Notes under the pieces: generated by a model | Database searches by the model: none | Seen by the model: only the letters and a program-made list of their open reading frames with translations | Told to the model about the DNA's origin: nothing | Origin: Theropithecus gelada | Taxonomy: Eukaryota; Chordata; Mammalia; Primates; Cercopithecidae | NCBI RefSeq assembly: GCF_003255815.1 | Contig: NC_037681.1 | Location: 71,854,338-71,918,337, forward strand | Direction: 5' to 3' | Length of the DNA: 64,000 bases | In this document: in pieces, positions 11,799-23,311 of the stretch | How the letters are laid out: each line of letters opens with the position of its first letter | How positions within the stretch are numbered: the first letter of the stretch is position 1 | Made by a program: the position numbers and the translations under genes

Positions 11799-12097
11799 GG
11801 CCGGGCACGGTGGCTCACGCCTGTAATCCCAGCACTTTGGGAGGCCAAGGTGGGTGGATCACGACGTCAGGAGATCGAGACCATCCTAGTTAACATGGTG
11901 AAACCCTGTCTCTACTAAAAATACAAAAAATTAGCCGGGTGTGGTGGCGGGCACCTGTAGTTCCAGCTACTCTGGAGGCTGAGGCAGGAGAATGGCGTGA
12001 ACCCGGGAAGCGGGGCTTGCACTGAGCGAGATCGCACTACTGCACTCCAGCCTGGGTGACAGAGTGAGACTCCATCTCAAAAAAAAAAAAAAAAAAA
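11799..12097 (+). mobile_element. Full-length AluY
   Basis: The element starts 'ggccgggcacggtggctcacg' and has both monomers, the middle A-rich linker (tactaaaaatacaaaaaatta) and a pure A tail of about 19 nt. AluY features include 'gaccatcctagttaacatgg' and 'ggcgtgaacccggg'. RNA polymerase III A and B box regions are present in the left monomer. Flanks give no clear TSD by eye. The sequence on both sides may be one old MIR that it split. Confidence 0.93.
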
Positions 12098-12190
12098 TTA
12101 GATACTTCATTGAAAACACCTCACATAATGCTTGGCACAAATTAGGCCCTCAATATATGTTGTTATTTTTGATGCTTTTATTATTGTTAT
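12098..12190 (+). repeat. Possible MIR 3' end
   Basis: 'cataatgcttggcacaaatta' followed by 'ccctcaatatatgttg' resembles the end of a MIR or L2 tail. The sequence before the AluY (11730-11798) may be its other half. Confidence 0.4.
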
Positions 12191-12499
12191 TAAAATGTAG
12201 AGAAACTGGAATCAATAGAAAGAGCTGAAAATGAGGAATGTGAGAAAAGTCTTTCAAGTATAGAAACATAAAATCATGAAGAAAGTAATATAGGTGTGGA
12301 AGCTAAGTGTTTGGTTCAGTGATTGTACTCTACTACTAACTTCTGCTTCTGTCCATTTACATAAGCCCCTAATTTAAATTTATAGCCTATATAAAACTTC
12401 ACCTTTTTAGTGTCAACAAAATGATAACTCATGAGTGTTAACTCCTCTCCTTCTATTTGCCCTTTCCAAGTAAGGCCGTAAAGTTTTGGAATGTATTAA
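12191..12499. other. Unrecognised flank
   Basis: No feature recognised. Confidence 0.4.
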
Positions 12500-12713
12500 T
12501 TATATTATTATTATTGTTGTTGTTGTTATTGTTGTTATTTTGATGGAGTCTTGCTCTGTCATCCAGGCTGGAGTGCAATGGCATGATCTCCACTCATTGC
12601 AACCTCTGCCACCTGGGTTCAGGCAATTCTTCTGTCTCAGCCTCCTAAGCAGCTGGGACTACAGGTGCACATCACCATGCCTGGCTAATTTTTGTATTTT
12701 TAGTAGACACAGG
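12500..12713 (-). mobile_element. Antisense Alu fragment with TTA/TTG tail
   Basis: A (TTA)n/(TTG)n tract (12500-12539) is the complement of a degenerated A tail. It is followed by an antisense Alu right monomer and the linker (aatttttgtatttttagtag at about 12688-12707). The Alu stops at about 12713, so nearly all of the left monomer is missing. The next base begins L1 ORF2 sequence. This is an older AluS/J-like copy with many changes. Confidence 0.88.
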
Positions 12714-14760
12714 GCTCTTAGAACAGATAAACCATTTCAGTAAAGTTGCAGGATACTAAATTAACATACAAAAATCAGTAGTGTTTATATACACCAATAA
12801 TGAAATAGCCAGAAAAGCAACCAAGAAGGCAATCCCTCTTATAATAGTTATAAAAAATACCTGGAAGTAAATTTAGCAAAGGAGATGAAAGATCTGTACG
12901 AAGAAAACTACAAAACTGTAATAAAGGAAATTGAAGAGGATACAAACAAATGGAAAGATATCCCATGCCCATGGATTGAAAGAATTAATATCATTAACAT
13001 GACCATACTACTGAAAGCAATCTATAGATTCCATAAAATCCCTTTCAAAATATCAGTCATTTTTCACAAAAGTAGAAAAAAATCCTGAAATTCATATGGA
13101 ATTAAAAAAGAGCCAGAATAGCCAAAGCAATCCTGGGCAAAAAGAACAAAGCTGAAAGTCATCACATTCCCTGACTTCAAAATATATTACAGGTTTCAGT
13201 AACCAAAACAACATGCCACTGGTATAAAAATAGACATGTAGACCAGTGGCACAGAATAGAAAACTCAGAAAAGGATTCACATATTTACAGCCAACTGATC
13301 TTCAAAAAAGCTGTCAAGGACATACGTTGGAGAAAGGACGCCCTCTTCAATAAATGGTGCTGGGAAAACTGGGTAACCATATGCAGAAGAGTGAAACTAG
13401 ACCCTTATCTCTCACCATATACAAAATCAACTGAAGATGGATTAAATACTTAAACGTAAGACCTGAAACAATTGAACAACTAGAAGAAAACACAGGGGAA
13501 ACTCTTTAGGACATTGGTCTAGGTGAAGATTTTGTAGCCAAGACCTCAAAGGCACAGGCAACAAAACAAAAAATAGACAAATGGAATTATATTAAACTAA
13601 ACAGCTTCTGCACAGAAACAGAAACAATCAACAGAGTGAAGAAATAGCCTCTTGAACGGGAGAAAATATTTGTAAACTACTCATCCAACAGGAGACTAAT
13701 ATCCACGATTTCCAAGGAACTCAACTCAATAGTAAAACAAAAACAAACAATAACAAAACAAAAAACAAACAAAAACCCATTAAAAGTAGACAAAGGACAT
13801 GAATGAACACTTCTCAAAAGGAGACATACAAATGACTAACAGGTATATGAAGAAATGCTTAACATCACTAATCATCAGGGAAACACAAATCAAAACCACA
13901 ATGAGTTATCAGTTTGAATGGCTATTAAAAAGACAGAAAACAACAGATGTTGGTGAGGCTGTGGAGGAAAGGGAACTCTGATACTCTGTTTTTGAGAATG
14001 TAAATTAGTACAGCCATTATGTAAAACATTAGGAAAATGTGCTAAAACTAAAAATAGAACTACCATATGATCCAGCAATACTTTTCCTTTGGTCTTTATC
14101 CAAAGGAAAAGAAATTAATATACCAAAGGGATTCATGCACTCCCATGATTATTTCAATGCTACTCACAATAGCAAAAATACGGAATCAACCTAAGTATAC
14201 ATCAATGGATAAATGGATAAAGAAAATGTGATACATATACACAGTGGAATATTATTTAGATATGAAAATGAATGAAATTATGTCATTTGCAGTAACATGG
14301 ATGGAACATAGGTGCCATTATGTTAACTGAAATAAGTCAGGCACAGAAAGACAGTTCTTACTCATATGCGGGAGCTAAAAAAGCAGATCACCTGGAGGCA
14401 GAGTGGAATGATCGATATCAGAGACTGGGAAGTATGTAAGTGTGTGTGTGTGTGTGTGGGGGGGGTGTTTAGATAAAGAGAGAGCTGTTAATGGGTACAA
14501 ACATACAGTTAGATAGAAGGAATAAGTTCTAATGCTTGATAGAGTAGGATGGCTATAGTTAAAAATAATGTATTCATTTTTCAAAACAGATAGAAGACCT
14601 GAAATGTACCCAACCCCTAGAAATGATAAATACTTGGGTGATGGATTAATATCCCAATTACCCTGAATTGATCATTATACATACTACACAAGTAACAAAA
14701 TTTCTCATGTACCCTATGAATAAGTACAAATGTGAGGTATCAAACATTTTTAAAAAGTAA
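12714..14760 (+). mobile_element. Old 5'-truncated L1 (about 2 kb)
   Basis: The sequence begins within ORF2 at 'cttagaacagataaaccatt' and runs in sense through the reverse-transcriptase downstream region and the C-terminal region to a 3' end near 14760. ORF2-like blocks are broken by stops and frameshifts. The best fragments are 12885-13088 (MKDLYEENYKTVIKEIEED...) and 13799-13981. An AACAAA-rich patch at about 13735-13775 and a (GT)n plus G run (14433-14466) have grown inside it. It is clearly older than the L1 copies at 4.85 and 63.6 kb, probably an L1MA/L1PB-age element. It encodes nothing functional. Confidence 0.88.
14433..14466. repeat. (GT)n microsatellite with G run
   Basis: About ten GT units end in a run of Gs inside the old L1 3' region. 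An open frame on the minus strand across it is a repeat artefact. Confidence 0.85.
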
Positions 14761-15855
14761 AAAATTTAAACTAAATACTCTTGGGTTTTAATATGTAAGC
14801 AACTTTTTTCTCCACTTTCCTTTAGTTTTCTAGAAGTAGCAAAGGAAAATTTTAAGCTATGCATAAATGATTTTCTGAGTGTTTCCACCTTGAATGAAGA
14901 GATGAGGAGGTAGAACTTACATGAGAAACTCCAAGATTTCTCCTGGGTGTGGTGTTTTCAGATGCTCCCTTAACTAATAAACACACACAAGTTTGTTTGT
15001 TGTTTGTTTTTTTAACTAACTTTGAGGATTTTGTAGAATTGTGGAGACCTGTGTGTAAACGAGATAAACTATTATTGTATCCGAGAGAGTGCAATGTTGT
15101 AAATAAAATAGAAAAAAAGAAAAGAAAAAGATGTATATTTAGGCTGGAATCCGTATTTTCTTGGGCACAAAAAGGAAATGAAATTAGAAAAAGAGCATGA
15201 AAATGGTGTGTAGAGAGATTACAGAAGAGCTAGGAAAGTGGACAAACATAAGACTAAGTCAAAGTTTTTGAGGAAGGAAGAATAGTAAGATGAAAGAAGA
15301 GAGGCTATGACAGAGAAGAGCTCAAAAAAGACCATTGCTTTGATTAATCACAAAGTCTACATAACTTGCTAGAGTGCAGCTCTTCCGTAGTACGGTGTTT
15401 CCTTGACAAAGATAAGTATTATGTGAACTATAAGAAAGTTGAGTTTGGGAGCCTTTTTCATGGTAGCCTACTAATGTTAAGTAACAAACTCTAAATATTT
15501 TGGCTTCCCCATAATAAGAAACTTTGTCATGGGCAAACAGTTAAAAATATTAAAACTATGCAATGGAGTAAACTCCTTAGTTTGGTTATTATATTTCATT
15601 TCTAGGTAGTTGAGAAGGCAAGCAGAGTAATGGCAAACTGGTTTTGATAGTAAGAAATCTACCAGAGGAGAAAAACAGGGAAGCAGTAAAGAGCAAATGG
15701 TTAATGATGTAAACAATGGAAGGAACAGCTCCAAATCTGTACTGTGATGTGAGATCTCAAATATTTATTAAAATAAAAGTTACATGACCCTAGTAAGAGA
15801 AGAGTGGCTCACATCGGAATAAAGGGTAGGAAAATGTATGGAGCTATTGTAAGGA
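14761..15855. other. 1.1-kb unrecognised stretch
   Basis: No element recognised. A purine-rich patch (about 15108-15135) and a TTTG patch (14990-15012) are the only structure. Confidence 0.4.
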
Positions 15856-15985
15856 AAAAGGACAATTCATGATGTGCTTATTTCATATTGCATGCCTGCA
15901 TCAAAACATCTAATCTACCTCACAAATATATACATCTACTATGTACCCACAAAACTAAAAAGATTTTTAATAAAAGTAATTTTTT
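15856..15985 (+). mobile_element. L1 3'-end fragment (L1MA/L1MB-like)
   Basis: 'catattgcatgcctgcatc' then 'atacatctactatgtaccca' and 'caaaactaaaaag' follow the order of the 3' UTR end of an old L1MA/L1MB element. Only the last ~130 bp are recognisable; earlier L1 sequence could extend left to about 15.7 kb. Confidence 0.6.
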
Positions 15986-17149
15986 ACAAATTAAAGAAAT
16001 TAAAAAAGAAGAGCAACTACTGAGTAAAGTTTATAAAATACTGGTAAGAAAGAAACAGGAAAGTAAAATGTTACTTATTATTCCTCATGGATTCATGCAT
16101 TTCCACTTTTTATTTATTTCTGCTTTATTAGTTTTTTTCATTGATTTTTATAAGAGTCATTAAGCCACTACAATAAATAATTCTACTTTTTTTGTAATGT
16201 GATTAATTATGCTGATAAAAATTGTTTTGAAGGCTGCTAAGAAATCTGTGCATATATTCAGAGTCCACTCTACCTACTCATATTAGGGAACATCTTATTT
16301 TCTTGCACAGATTAAACAAACAGATCTGATTTCTTACTTTTCTGTTATAATAATTGAATTATGAGAAGCAGAAATGACCTGATACATGAAATGTTAGCAC
16401 CACATTTCATACAATGCCAGAGATAATTTTACTTGCCAAATTAATTCAGTTGGCTCTGTTATGAGTTCTACTACATGGATGATAAACAGGTGGAAGTGCT
16501 ATAAACAAAAGATAATGATAAATGGCAGTGTTTCAAGAGGAAGGTGTAGCGATGTCAAATGAAATGTCACTGAAGTCAGTGCTAACCAGACTGACTTTAC
16601 AACTTCACGGTCTGGTACATGAAGGGAACAATACAATGAGTGGAATTAACAAGCATGCAAGAGTCTCTTTCCTGTGACACAAGGATGGCTAAGGAAAAAT
16701 AACCAGAGAGGAGCAGGAGGAGTTCTTAACTGCAGAAAATCTTATTTTTTATGTTCTTCACTGAAAATGAAAAATGAATCATTCCAAAAGGTAACAAGAA
16801 AGTATACTGCAGCAAAAATTTTAGTACAGGCTGCAAGTTTTGAGACTTATGTAAATCAATGTGAAATACTTTATAGTGTTCTAGCACCTAGTAAACACGC
16901 AAAACACATTACATATTTATGTTATCATAGTCAAAAGGTTGTTGTCATGTTGGGAACAAAATGATTTCCTAAGAAAAGGAGCATATTTGTTTCCACCAAC
17001 TCACAGCTGCATTTCCCTAAGTCTCATCAAACTACATGTAATTAAGGGATCAAAGTGGTGGAGAAATTATAACATATGACCTATTTTGAAATGACACTTA
17101 TTGGAGAGGGGCAGGCTATTTGTCTTAGAAGCATGGTGATATGGTGACT
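15986..17149. other. 1.2-kb unrecognised stretch
   Basis: No repeat, exon or RNA gene recognised. The 96-codon frame at 16674-16964 has no family resemblance. Confidence 0.4.
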
Positions 17150-17154
17150 GTGTA

Positions 17155-17186
<32 letters not shown>

Positions 17187-17239
17187 AAATATATATGTTT
17201 ATTTTATATATAAATATATATTTCACATATATGTGTGAA

Positions 17240-17270
<31 letters not shown>

Positions 17271-17276
17271 TATATG
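17150..17276. repeat. (TG)n-AT-rich-(CA)n nested inverted repeat
   Basis: A (TG)n tract opens the block, AT-rich sequence forms the centre and a (CA)n tract closes it, so the two ends are inverse complements. Inside, arms atatatatttcaca (17214-17227) and tgtgaaatatatat (17234-17247) pair perfectly around a 6-nt loop. The structure could form a cruciform or left-handed DNA, and is likely to be length-unstable. Confidence 0.88.
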
Positions 17277-17289
17277 ATCATTTAACAAA

Positions 17290-17585
17290 TTTTTACTGTG
17301 ATTTTAGTTGGAAATAGAACAGGACACAGACAGACATGGCCCCTGCCTGCATAGAGCTTAGTGTCTCAGAGGGCAGCGGGTCCTGTGTTTGAATTCTAGC
17401 CACGCTGCAGTGTTACAGAGTAAATTTTGGCCAGATACCAAAACTTAAGGAGATACAGGTTTTTTATTTTTTGTTTTTTATATGTGAATTAGGGCTAAAA
17501 GTACTTACTCCTTATGGTTATTGTGAAGATTTAATGAAATAAAATGTATTATGCTCCATATTTATCATATAGTAGACATTCTATT
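17290..17585 (+). repeat. L2-like motif followed by MIR
   Basis: 'ggcccctgcctgcatagagctt' at about 17338-17360 resembles an old L2-type element. From about 17375 the order 'tgtttgaattctagcc', 'atgtgaattagggctaaaagtactta', 'ggttattgtgaagatttaatgaa' and 'catatagtagacatt' follows MIR in sense orientation. Confidence 0.55.
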
Positions 17586-18828
17586 TGTTTATTTTTTCAA
17601 ATTCAGTACCAGTAAATAATGTGACAGACACAGAATTCCATGAGCACAAGGAAAACTAAATAAAATCTTCACTGTTCTGAACAACAACTGAGGGGATAAG
17701 ACACATTGGTGTGATTTTTGTTGTTTATCATGGTATTGATATTTTCCATAGAGACTTTTTAATGAAATTCTTAAATAAACTTATAAGGTAAAGATATTCT
17801 TAAGTAGTACTGATTTTGACTATTGAAATCATCACATGCATGTAGGAGAAATGTACATCAACTCTACTGTGAAATGAATGTTGAATTTTTCTTTAAATCA
17901 TGGAATTTTAGTGAGTTTTACATACAACTTTCTCTGTTCTTAGATTTTTATCAAAACAGATCTCATTTGCAAAAGTGTGGGCAAGATCATGTATAAACTG
18001 TATTCTCAGGAAGTAAGAGATACTAAACATTTCATATGGGAATAGAATCTGTGTTCTTGGCCTTATATAATGTCACAGTGTCAATGCTCAAGTTATAAAT
18101 CACTCACTCATGTAGGTGTCTTCTAGGGAACAAAGAGCTAAACAAAGAGCTGTAGAAATCATTCATGATCTAAGTCACATAGTTTTCATAACCTTTTATT
18201 TTAAATTTATCTTCACTCCTATTTAAAGTATCATAATGCCAATATTTTTAATTGGCGGAATTACAAAGTACAATGTGAAAACCAGGAAATTTAGAGTTTA
18301 TTAGGGAAGGTCACAAGCTTAAAATGAGAAAAAAAGGATACATCACCTATATTTATTTTCCATCTGCTCAGAAATTGTTCAGATTGCTAACACACTGATG
18401 TATCATTTACTCATAATGATGCATTAATCACAATAATGAGGAATCAATTTTTGGATGTTAAATGAACACTCAGAATTAGAAACCCTGTCATTTAGAAGGC
18501 CAGTTAATGAGAGCAAGGTGGAAAAATTGCTTGATTAGGCAGTTGACTTCTTTAATACCAATGTTTGTGTCTCTCTGAATTTAGGGTTTGCTGAACAATA
18601 GAGTTTTAATGCAAATTTTCTTCAAATTAGATAGAATAAACTACTTTTAAGAGAAAATTTTAAATACAACAGCTTCATTGAGAACTTACTTTATGCACAT
18701 TTGATACTCATGTTGGATGTAATTGAATTGCTATGGTTTGTGTGAACTAGAGAACAGGAAATTGCTAACTTCAATTGACTGGGTATGCTAAAAAAAGGCA
18801 GTGCAAAATTCAGTATGTTGATTTACAT
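17586..18828. other. 1.2-kb unrecognised stretch
   Basis: No feature recognised; AT-rich. Confidence 0.4.
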
Positions 18829-18972
18829 AAAATATATATATATACATATGTATATAGACATATACATATCTATAGATATGTTCCTATATATAGTTCTTAT
18901 AGCTATAGATAGCACATTTACATACATATATATACACACACACATATATATGTGTATATATATTTCTGTATC
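18829..18972. repeat. (TA)n/(CATA)n/(CA)n compound repeat with palindromes
   Basis: Alternating TA, TACATA and CACACA units with internal palindromes such as catatctatagatatg (18865-18880). The overlapping open frames on both strands (18785-19021 and 18884-19081) are products of this repeat. Confidence 0.8.
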
Positions 18973-19118
18973 TGAAAATTATGTCTTCTTTGGGAGCAAA
19001 TTTGCCACCCATTATGGATGAGAAGCCTTTGCTTTCATAGTTTCTCCCACATAATAGGCTTTGCTTACTTCCATATTGCAACTAACTTTCTTGTCACATA
19101 AGTAGTCAATGGGTCCAC

Positions 19119-19460
19119 AGCAGGGATTGGCAAGCTGTAACCCCAAAGTCAAACCCAGTCTGTTAACAGTTTTTGCACAGCCTATGAACTAGGAATAGTT
19201 TTTATCATTTTAAATCGTTGAAATAAATAAAAAAAATATATTTGTGACACATAAAAATTACATGAAATTCAAATTTTAGGGTCTATAAATAAGGTTTTAT
19301 TGTACCACAGACACATTTATTCATTTTCATTTGTCTGTAGTTGCATTTTTGTTACACTGGCAAAGTTGAATAGTTAAAACAGACATGGTCTGGCCAGCAA
19401 AGATGAAAATATTTACCATATAATCCTTTAATGAAGAAGTTTTTTAACCCTTGGTCTAAA
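19119..19460 (-). mobile_element. hAT-type non-autonomous DNA transposon remnant
   Basis: It begins 'cagcagggattggcaagctg' and ends 'tttttaacccttggtc', which are approximate terminal inverted repeats. Between them lies 'ataaggttttattgtaccaca', the inverse of a block found in a common mammalian hAT (Charlie-group) element. Subfamily and TSD are not clear by eye. Confidence 0.6.
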
Positions 19461-19654
19461 AGGCATAGTGTAGAAAACAAGTACCTTGGGAGTGGGGCTG
19501 AAGTGTAACGTAGAAGTCAGCTTCTATTCTTTTTTCTGTAAGGAGGTAAAATGGGATAAAACAATTTTTTTTTCATCTCTGCTTGTTTATCTTAAAACTT
19601 TAAGGTACTATTCAATTTCATGTTTTATGATTAATCTGATTTTACTCTAAATGC
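19461..19654. other. Unrecognised flank
   Basis: No feature recognised. Confidence 0.4.
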
Positions 19655-20102
19655 TGTAGCAGGACGACCTCAGACATCAGGTTAAAGAAGGAAGGGGTTT
19701 GTTCAGCCAGGGGCGTCGGCAAGACTCCTGTCTCAAGAGCCGAGTCCCCTGAGTGAGCAATTCCTGTCCCTTTTAAGGTCTCACAACTCTAAGGGGGTGC
19801 GCGTGAGAGGGCCATGATCAATTGAGCAAGCAGGGGGTATGTGACTGGGGGCTGCATGCACCGGTAATTAGATTGGAACAAAACAGGATAGGGATTTTCA
19901 CAGTGCTTTTCTATACAATATCTGTAATCTATAGATAACATAACCAATTAGGTCAGGGGTTGATCTTTAACTGCCAGGCCCAGGGTGTGGTGCCAGGCTG
20001 TCTGCTTGTGGATTTTATTTCTGCCTTTTAGTTTTTACTTTTTTCTTTCTTTGGAGGCAGAAATTGGGCATAAGACAATATGAAGGGTGGTCTCCTCCCT
20101 TA
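19655..20102 (-). mobile_element. Solo LTR, class I ERV-like, family unassigned
   Basis: The segment begins 'tgtagcaggacgacc' on plus (the inverse of an LTR 3' end in ...ctaca) and stops at 'ggtctcctccctta'. Read on minus, there is a TATA-like 'ccttaaaaggg' and, further on, 'ctggctgaacaaacccc', a mutated copy of what is probably the polyadenylation signal region (gaataaa). Flanks atgc (19651-19654) and atgt (20103-20106) may be a 4-bp TSD with one change, which fits class I ERVs. I recall this LTR from primate genomes but cannot name the family. No internal retroviral genes adjoin. Confidence 0.65.
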
Positions 20103-20228
20103 ATGTGATAGGCACAATTTTTTTATTGGTTAGTGTTCTAAATTTATTTCTGTGTGACCCAGATGTCTTAATTCAACAGAAAAAATACGCTGAATTGTGT
20201 TTGGTTATTTTGAAGTCTGTTATGTAAG
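20103..20228. other. Spacer between two solo LTRs
   Basis: About 126 bp of unrecognised sequence separates the two LTRs. Confidence 0.5.
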
Positions 20229-20592
20229 TGTCACGCACATCTGTGTGAAGAGACCACCAAACGGGCTTTGTGTGAGCAATAAAGCTTTTTAATCACCTGG
20301 GTGCAGGCGGGCTGAGTCTGAAGAGAGTCAGCGAAGGGAGAAGGTGTGGGGCCCTTTTATAGGATTTGGGCAGGTAGTGGAAAATTACAGTCAAAGGGGG
20401 TTGTTCTCTTGTGGGCAGGGGCAGGGGTCACAAGGTGCTCAGTCGGGAAGCTTCTGAGCCAGGAGAAGGAATTTCACAAGGTAATGTCATCAGTTAAGGC
20501 AGGAATCAGCCATTTTCACTTCTTTTGTGATTCTTCAGTTACTTCAGGTCATCTGGATGTATATGTGCAGGCTTGGGCTCAGAGGCCTGACG
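20229..20592 (-). mobile_element. Solo LTR7 (HERV-H LTR)
   Basis: Read on minus, it begins with the LTR7 start (tgtcaggcctctgagccc in the family; the first base is changed here). It passes 'gaagtgaaaatggc' and ends 'caataaagc' inverse, 'ggtggtctcttcacacag' and '...gtgaca'. A perfect 5-bp TSD, gtaag, lies at 20224-20228 and 20593-20597. The length, 364 bp, fits LTR7-group LTRs with some internal loss. The polyadenylation signal AATAAA is intact (minus, at about 20278-20283). LTR7 copies are known as pluripotency-stage promoters and enhancers; whether this one is active cannot be seen. Confidence 0.93.
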
Positions 20593-20597
20593 GTAAG

Positions 20598-20804
20598 TTC
20601 TTCTACGTAAGAACAAATTAAGGTCCCATTGTAGCACATTATACTACTTTACTAGATGGGACAGGCTTCTGAGGTCTTTCATGTCAGAGTATCTAACATG
20701 AGACCCTGGTGTGCCTTCTCACCTAGCATGCTCAATGTATAAAATAAAATTGTGATATGTTCAACATAGTTATTATAATGACAAGGACACTAATATTAAG
20801 AAAT
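20598..20804. other. Unrecognised flank
   Basis: No feature recognised. Confidence 0.4.
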
Positions 20805-20985
20805 GTCATGATTTAGTGAGCACCATTTTGTCTCAGGACTGTTCTAAATGCTTTATATGTATTAATACATTCAATCCTCACATTTATCCTGTGATTTCTA
20901 ATTTTATTGCCATTTCACTGATGAGAAAACAGAAGCAGAAAGGACTCCATAAGATGTTGTAACTGTGTTCAAACCACTCTATTTC
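20805..20985 (+). repeat. MIR element
   Basis: The order 'ctaaatgctttatatgtattaatac', 'caatcctcacattta', 'tcactgatgagaaaacagaagcag' and 'tgttcaaaccac' follows the MIR core in sense orientation, with typical ancient divergence. Confidence 0.75.
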
Positions 20986-22146
20986 CAAACTTCATGAAAT
21001 TCAAGATCTCTGAAGTCAAGCTTGAAATCATTTTGGAGAAGTATCATGAACACAGCACTATTTGGGGCTGGTCAACCTCCCTTCCTTCCCTTAATGTTAC
21101 ACTGAAGTGCTGCAATTAAATCAGAATGTCTGTGTGGTCATATGTTGTCCATTCAAAACGTATTTGTATTGTCACTCTATGGGTGAAACCCTCCAAACTG
21201 CATTGCAACCAAATGCCTTTGTTCCTCATAACATTGAAAAGAGAGGTGCTATCAGATACACTTCTGTACACAGTTTTGAATGACTTAGTAATGAACTCTT
21301 GTGATTCAATAGTATCATACTACTGATGTGAATAATTTGACACACTTTCTATATCTGAACAAAGTGGGACAATCTTGTAGAATGTAGTTCATTTGCATAA
21401 TATTCCCTCCAAATAAGATCTGCATAGTTAGGCAAACACTACATATCTTTAGGAGTCAAATGCATTATGCATGCCTATTTAGAAGATTCAAATATTTGAA
21501 TATTAATAGTCTTTTTTTTTTTCTATCCCACCTATTTTCTTTTTATTCTCCCTCCCTTCCCTCAACACCACGCACGGGACCAAACATTTGGATTTTCCTC
21601 TCTCAGGAAAATCGTGATGCAGGGGTCAAAACTGGAAGATACTCAGAGACATCTGTCTTTCTGTCAAGTATGAAGGAAAGGCGAGCCCTTCAATTTTAGA
21701 GAGTGTGTTGGAAATTCCCTGGGGCTGAGAAAGAGACCAAGGCTCTGGGAGCTTTCCTAGTGGAGATTCCCATTTTCCTTTAGCAGCTCCAGGAAGGGAG
21801 CAGGAATTCAGGAAAAAAAAAAAAAAAAAAAGGCTTAACTCTACCTGGCTCCAGCTTTTCAACCTCAGCAAAAGTGTTTGTTCATCAAGCGTGGATTAGG
21901 AGCAGCCCAACTACTGGATATCTGTACCCATCTTGGCTCAGACAATGACATTATTAGTGGTGCCTATTGTGACTGAAAATTAGAGACACTTCTTCCTTTT
22001 TTGAAGCATTATCAGGGTTCCCTTCATTCTCGAGCAGCCTTAAGGAGGGGTCCAGTTCTCCAGTGAGTTCATGTGAATAATTTTTTTCTCCATCTTAGCA
22101 GGAAAGTGGCTTCTATTTGGATTTTATTAAATTAAAACTAAATAAA
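20986..22146. other. 1.2-kb unrecognised stretch
   Basis: No family recognised. A 19-nt A run at 21813-21831 is not preceded by any gene-like sequence with an intact frame, so it is not supported as a processed pseudogene tail. Confidence 0.4.
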
Positions 22147-22469
22147 GGCCAGGTGTGGTGGCTCATGTCTGTAATCCCAGCACTTTGGGAGGCTGAGGTG
22201 AGTGGATCACCTAAAGTCAAGGAGTTTGAGACCAGCCTGGCCAACATGGTGAAACCCACCTCTACTAAAAATAAAAAATTAGCTGGGTGTGGTGGTACAT
22301 GCCGGTAATCCTAGCTACTTGGGAGACTGAGGCAGGAAAACTGCTTGAACCCAGGAGGCAGGGGTTGCAGTGAGCTGAGATTACACCATTGTGCTCCAGG
22401 CTGGTCAACAAAAGCAAAACTCCATCTCAAAAAATAAATAAATAAAAATAAATGAAAAAAATAAGTATA
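22147..22469 (+). mobile_element. Full-length AluS-like element
   Basis: Both monomers are present from 'ggccaggtgtggtggctcatg' to '...aaaactccatctc', followed by a (TAAA)n-type tail. Several changes in CpG positions and a small deletion at 'gaaacccacctctac' suggest an older AluS. The minus-strand open frame across 22311-22514 is antisense Alu. Confidence 0.9.
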
Positions 22470-22594
22470 ACATCTCTTGTGCACTTGAGATTGTGAGCTA
22501 AAATTTATGGCCATTGCGTGTACAAAACAAATACTTTTTCCAAGTATCCCTAACCATGTACCATTATATCATTCTCCCTCTAAGTCATATTGAT

Positions 22595-23311
22595 GGAAAA
22601 ATCAAACTGTAAAATATTTAAAGAGGTTTATTCCGACCCAGTATGAATGACCATGGCCCAGGGAACAGTCTCTGGAGATTCTGAGAAAGTGTGCCTGAGG
22701 TGGTTGGGTTACAGTTTGCTTTTATACATATTAGGAGACATGAATTGTAGGTAAAACCATAAATTAATACATGGAAGGTATATACTGGTTCAGTTTAAAT
22801 AGGCAGGATATCTTAAAGTAGGGGCTGGGCTAGGGGGGTGGCACTTACAGGCCATAGATGAATTCAAATATTTTCTGATTGGTAATTGGTTGAAAGAACT
22901 AAGCTTTGTCCAAAAAACTTCAAGTCAGCAGAAAGTTGAGTTAAGATAAGGGGGTTGTAGAGGCCAAGGCACTTGTTATGCAGATGAAGCCTCCAGGTAG
23001 CAGGTTTCAGAGAGAATAGATGGTAAATATCCCATTTCAGACCTAAAGATATTAAGTTCTCATTTAATCTCTCCTGGATCCGGGAAAGATGTAAAAAGGG
23101 AAGGCCTGTCTTCATTAATGGAGATTCTCTACACGTGCAAATTTCCCCTGCAAGAGGTGGCTTTGTAAATCCATTTCAAAGTATGTCAAAGAAATATGTT
23201 TTGGAGTAAAGTATTTTTATTTCTTTCAGGGTCTGTTATCTGTCATATGATGCTATCCCAGAATCAGGTTTGAATTTGGTAACTTACTGCCAAAAAGAGT
23301 CTGTTTTGTCA
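22595..23311 (-). mobile_element. Old ERV LTR, first part, split by a younger LTR
   Basis: Read on minus, this segment ends with a polyadenylation region, 'ggaataaacctctttaaat', near 22617-22640, and contains TATA-like 'tgtataaaagcaaactgt' just before it. That is a typical LTR layout. It continues beyond the inserted LTR at 23929. Family not named; ERV1-like by feel. Confidence 0.55.

Noticed and set aside
19655..20592. The two neighbouring LTRs as the ends of one provirus
   Set aside because: They belong to different families, have separate flanking duplications and are only 126 bp apart with no retroviral internal sequence.
21813..21831. 19-nt A run as the tail of a processed pseudogene
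   Set aside because: The preceding 300 bp show no recognisable coding or RNA gene homology and I found no flanking direct repeat.
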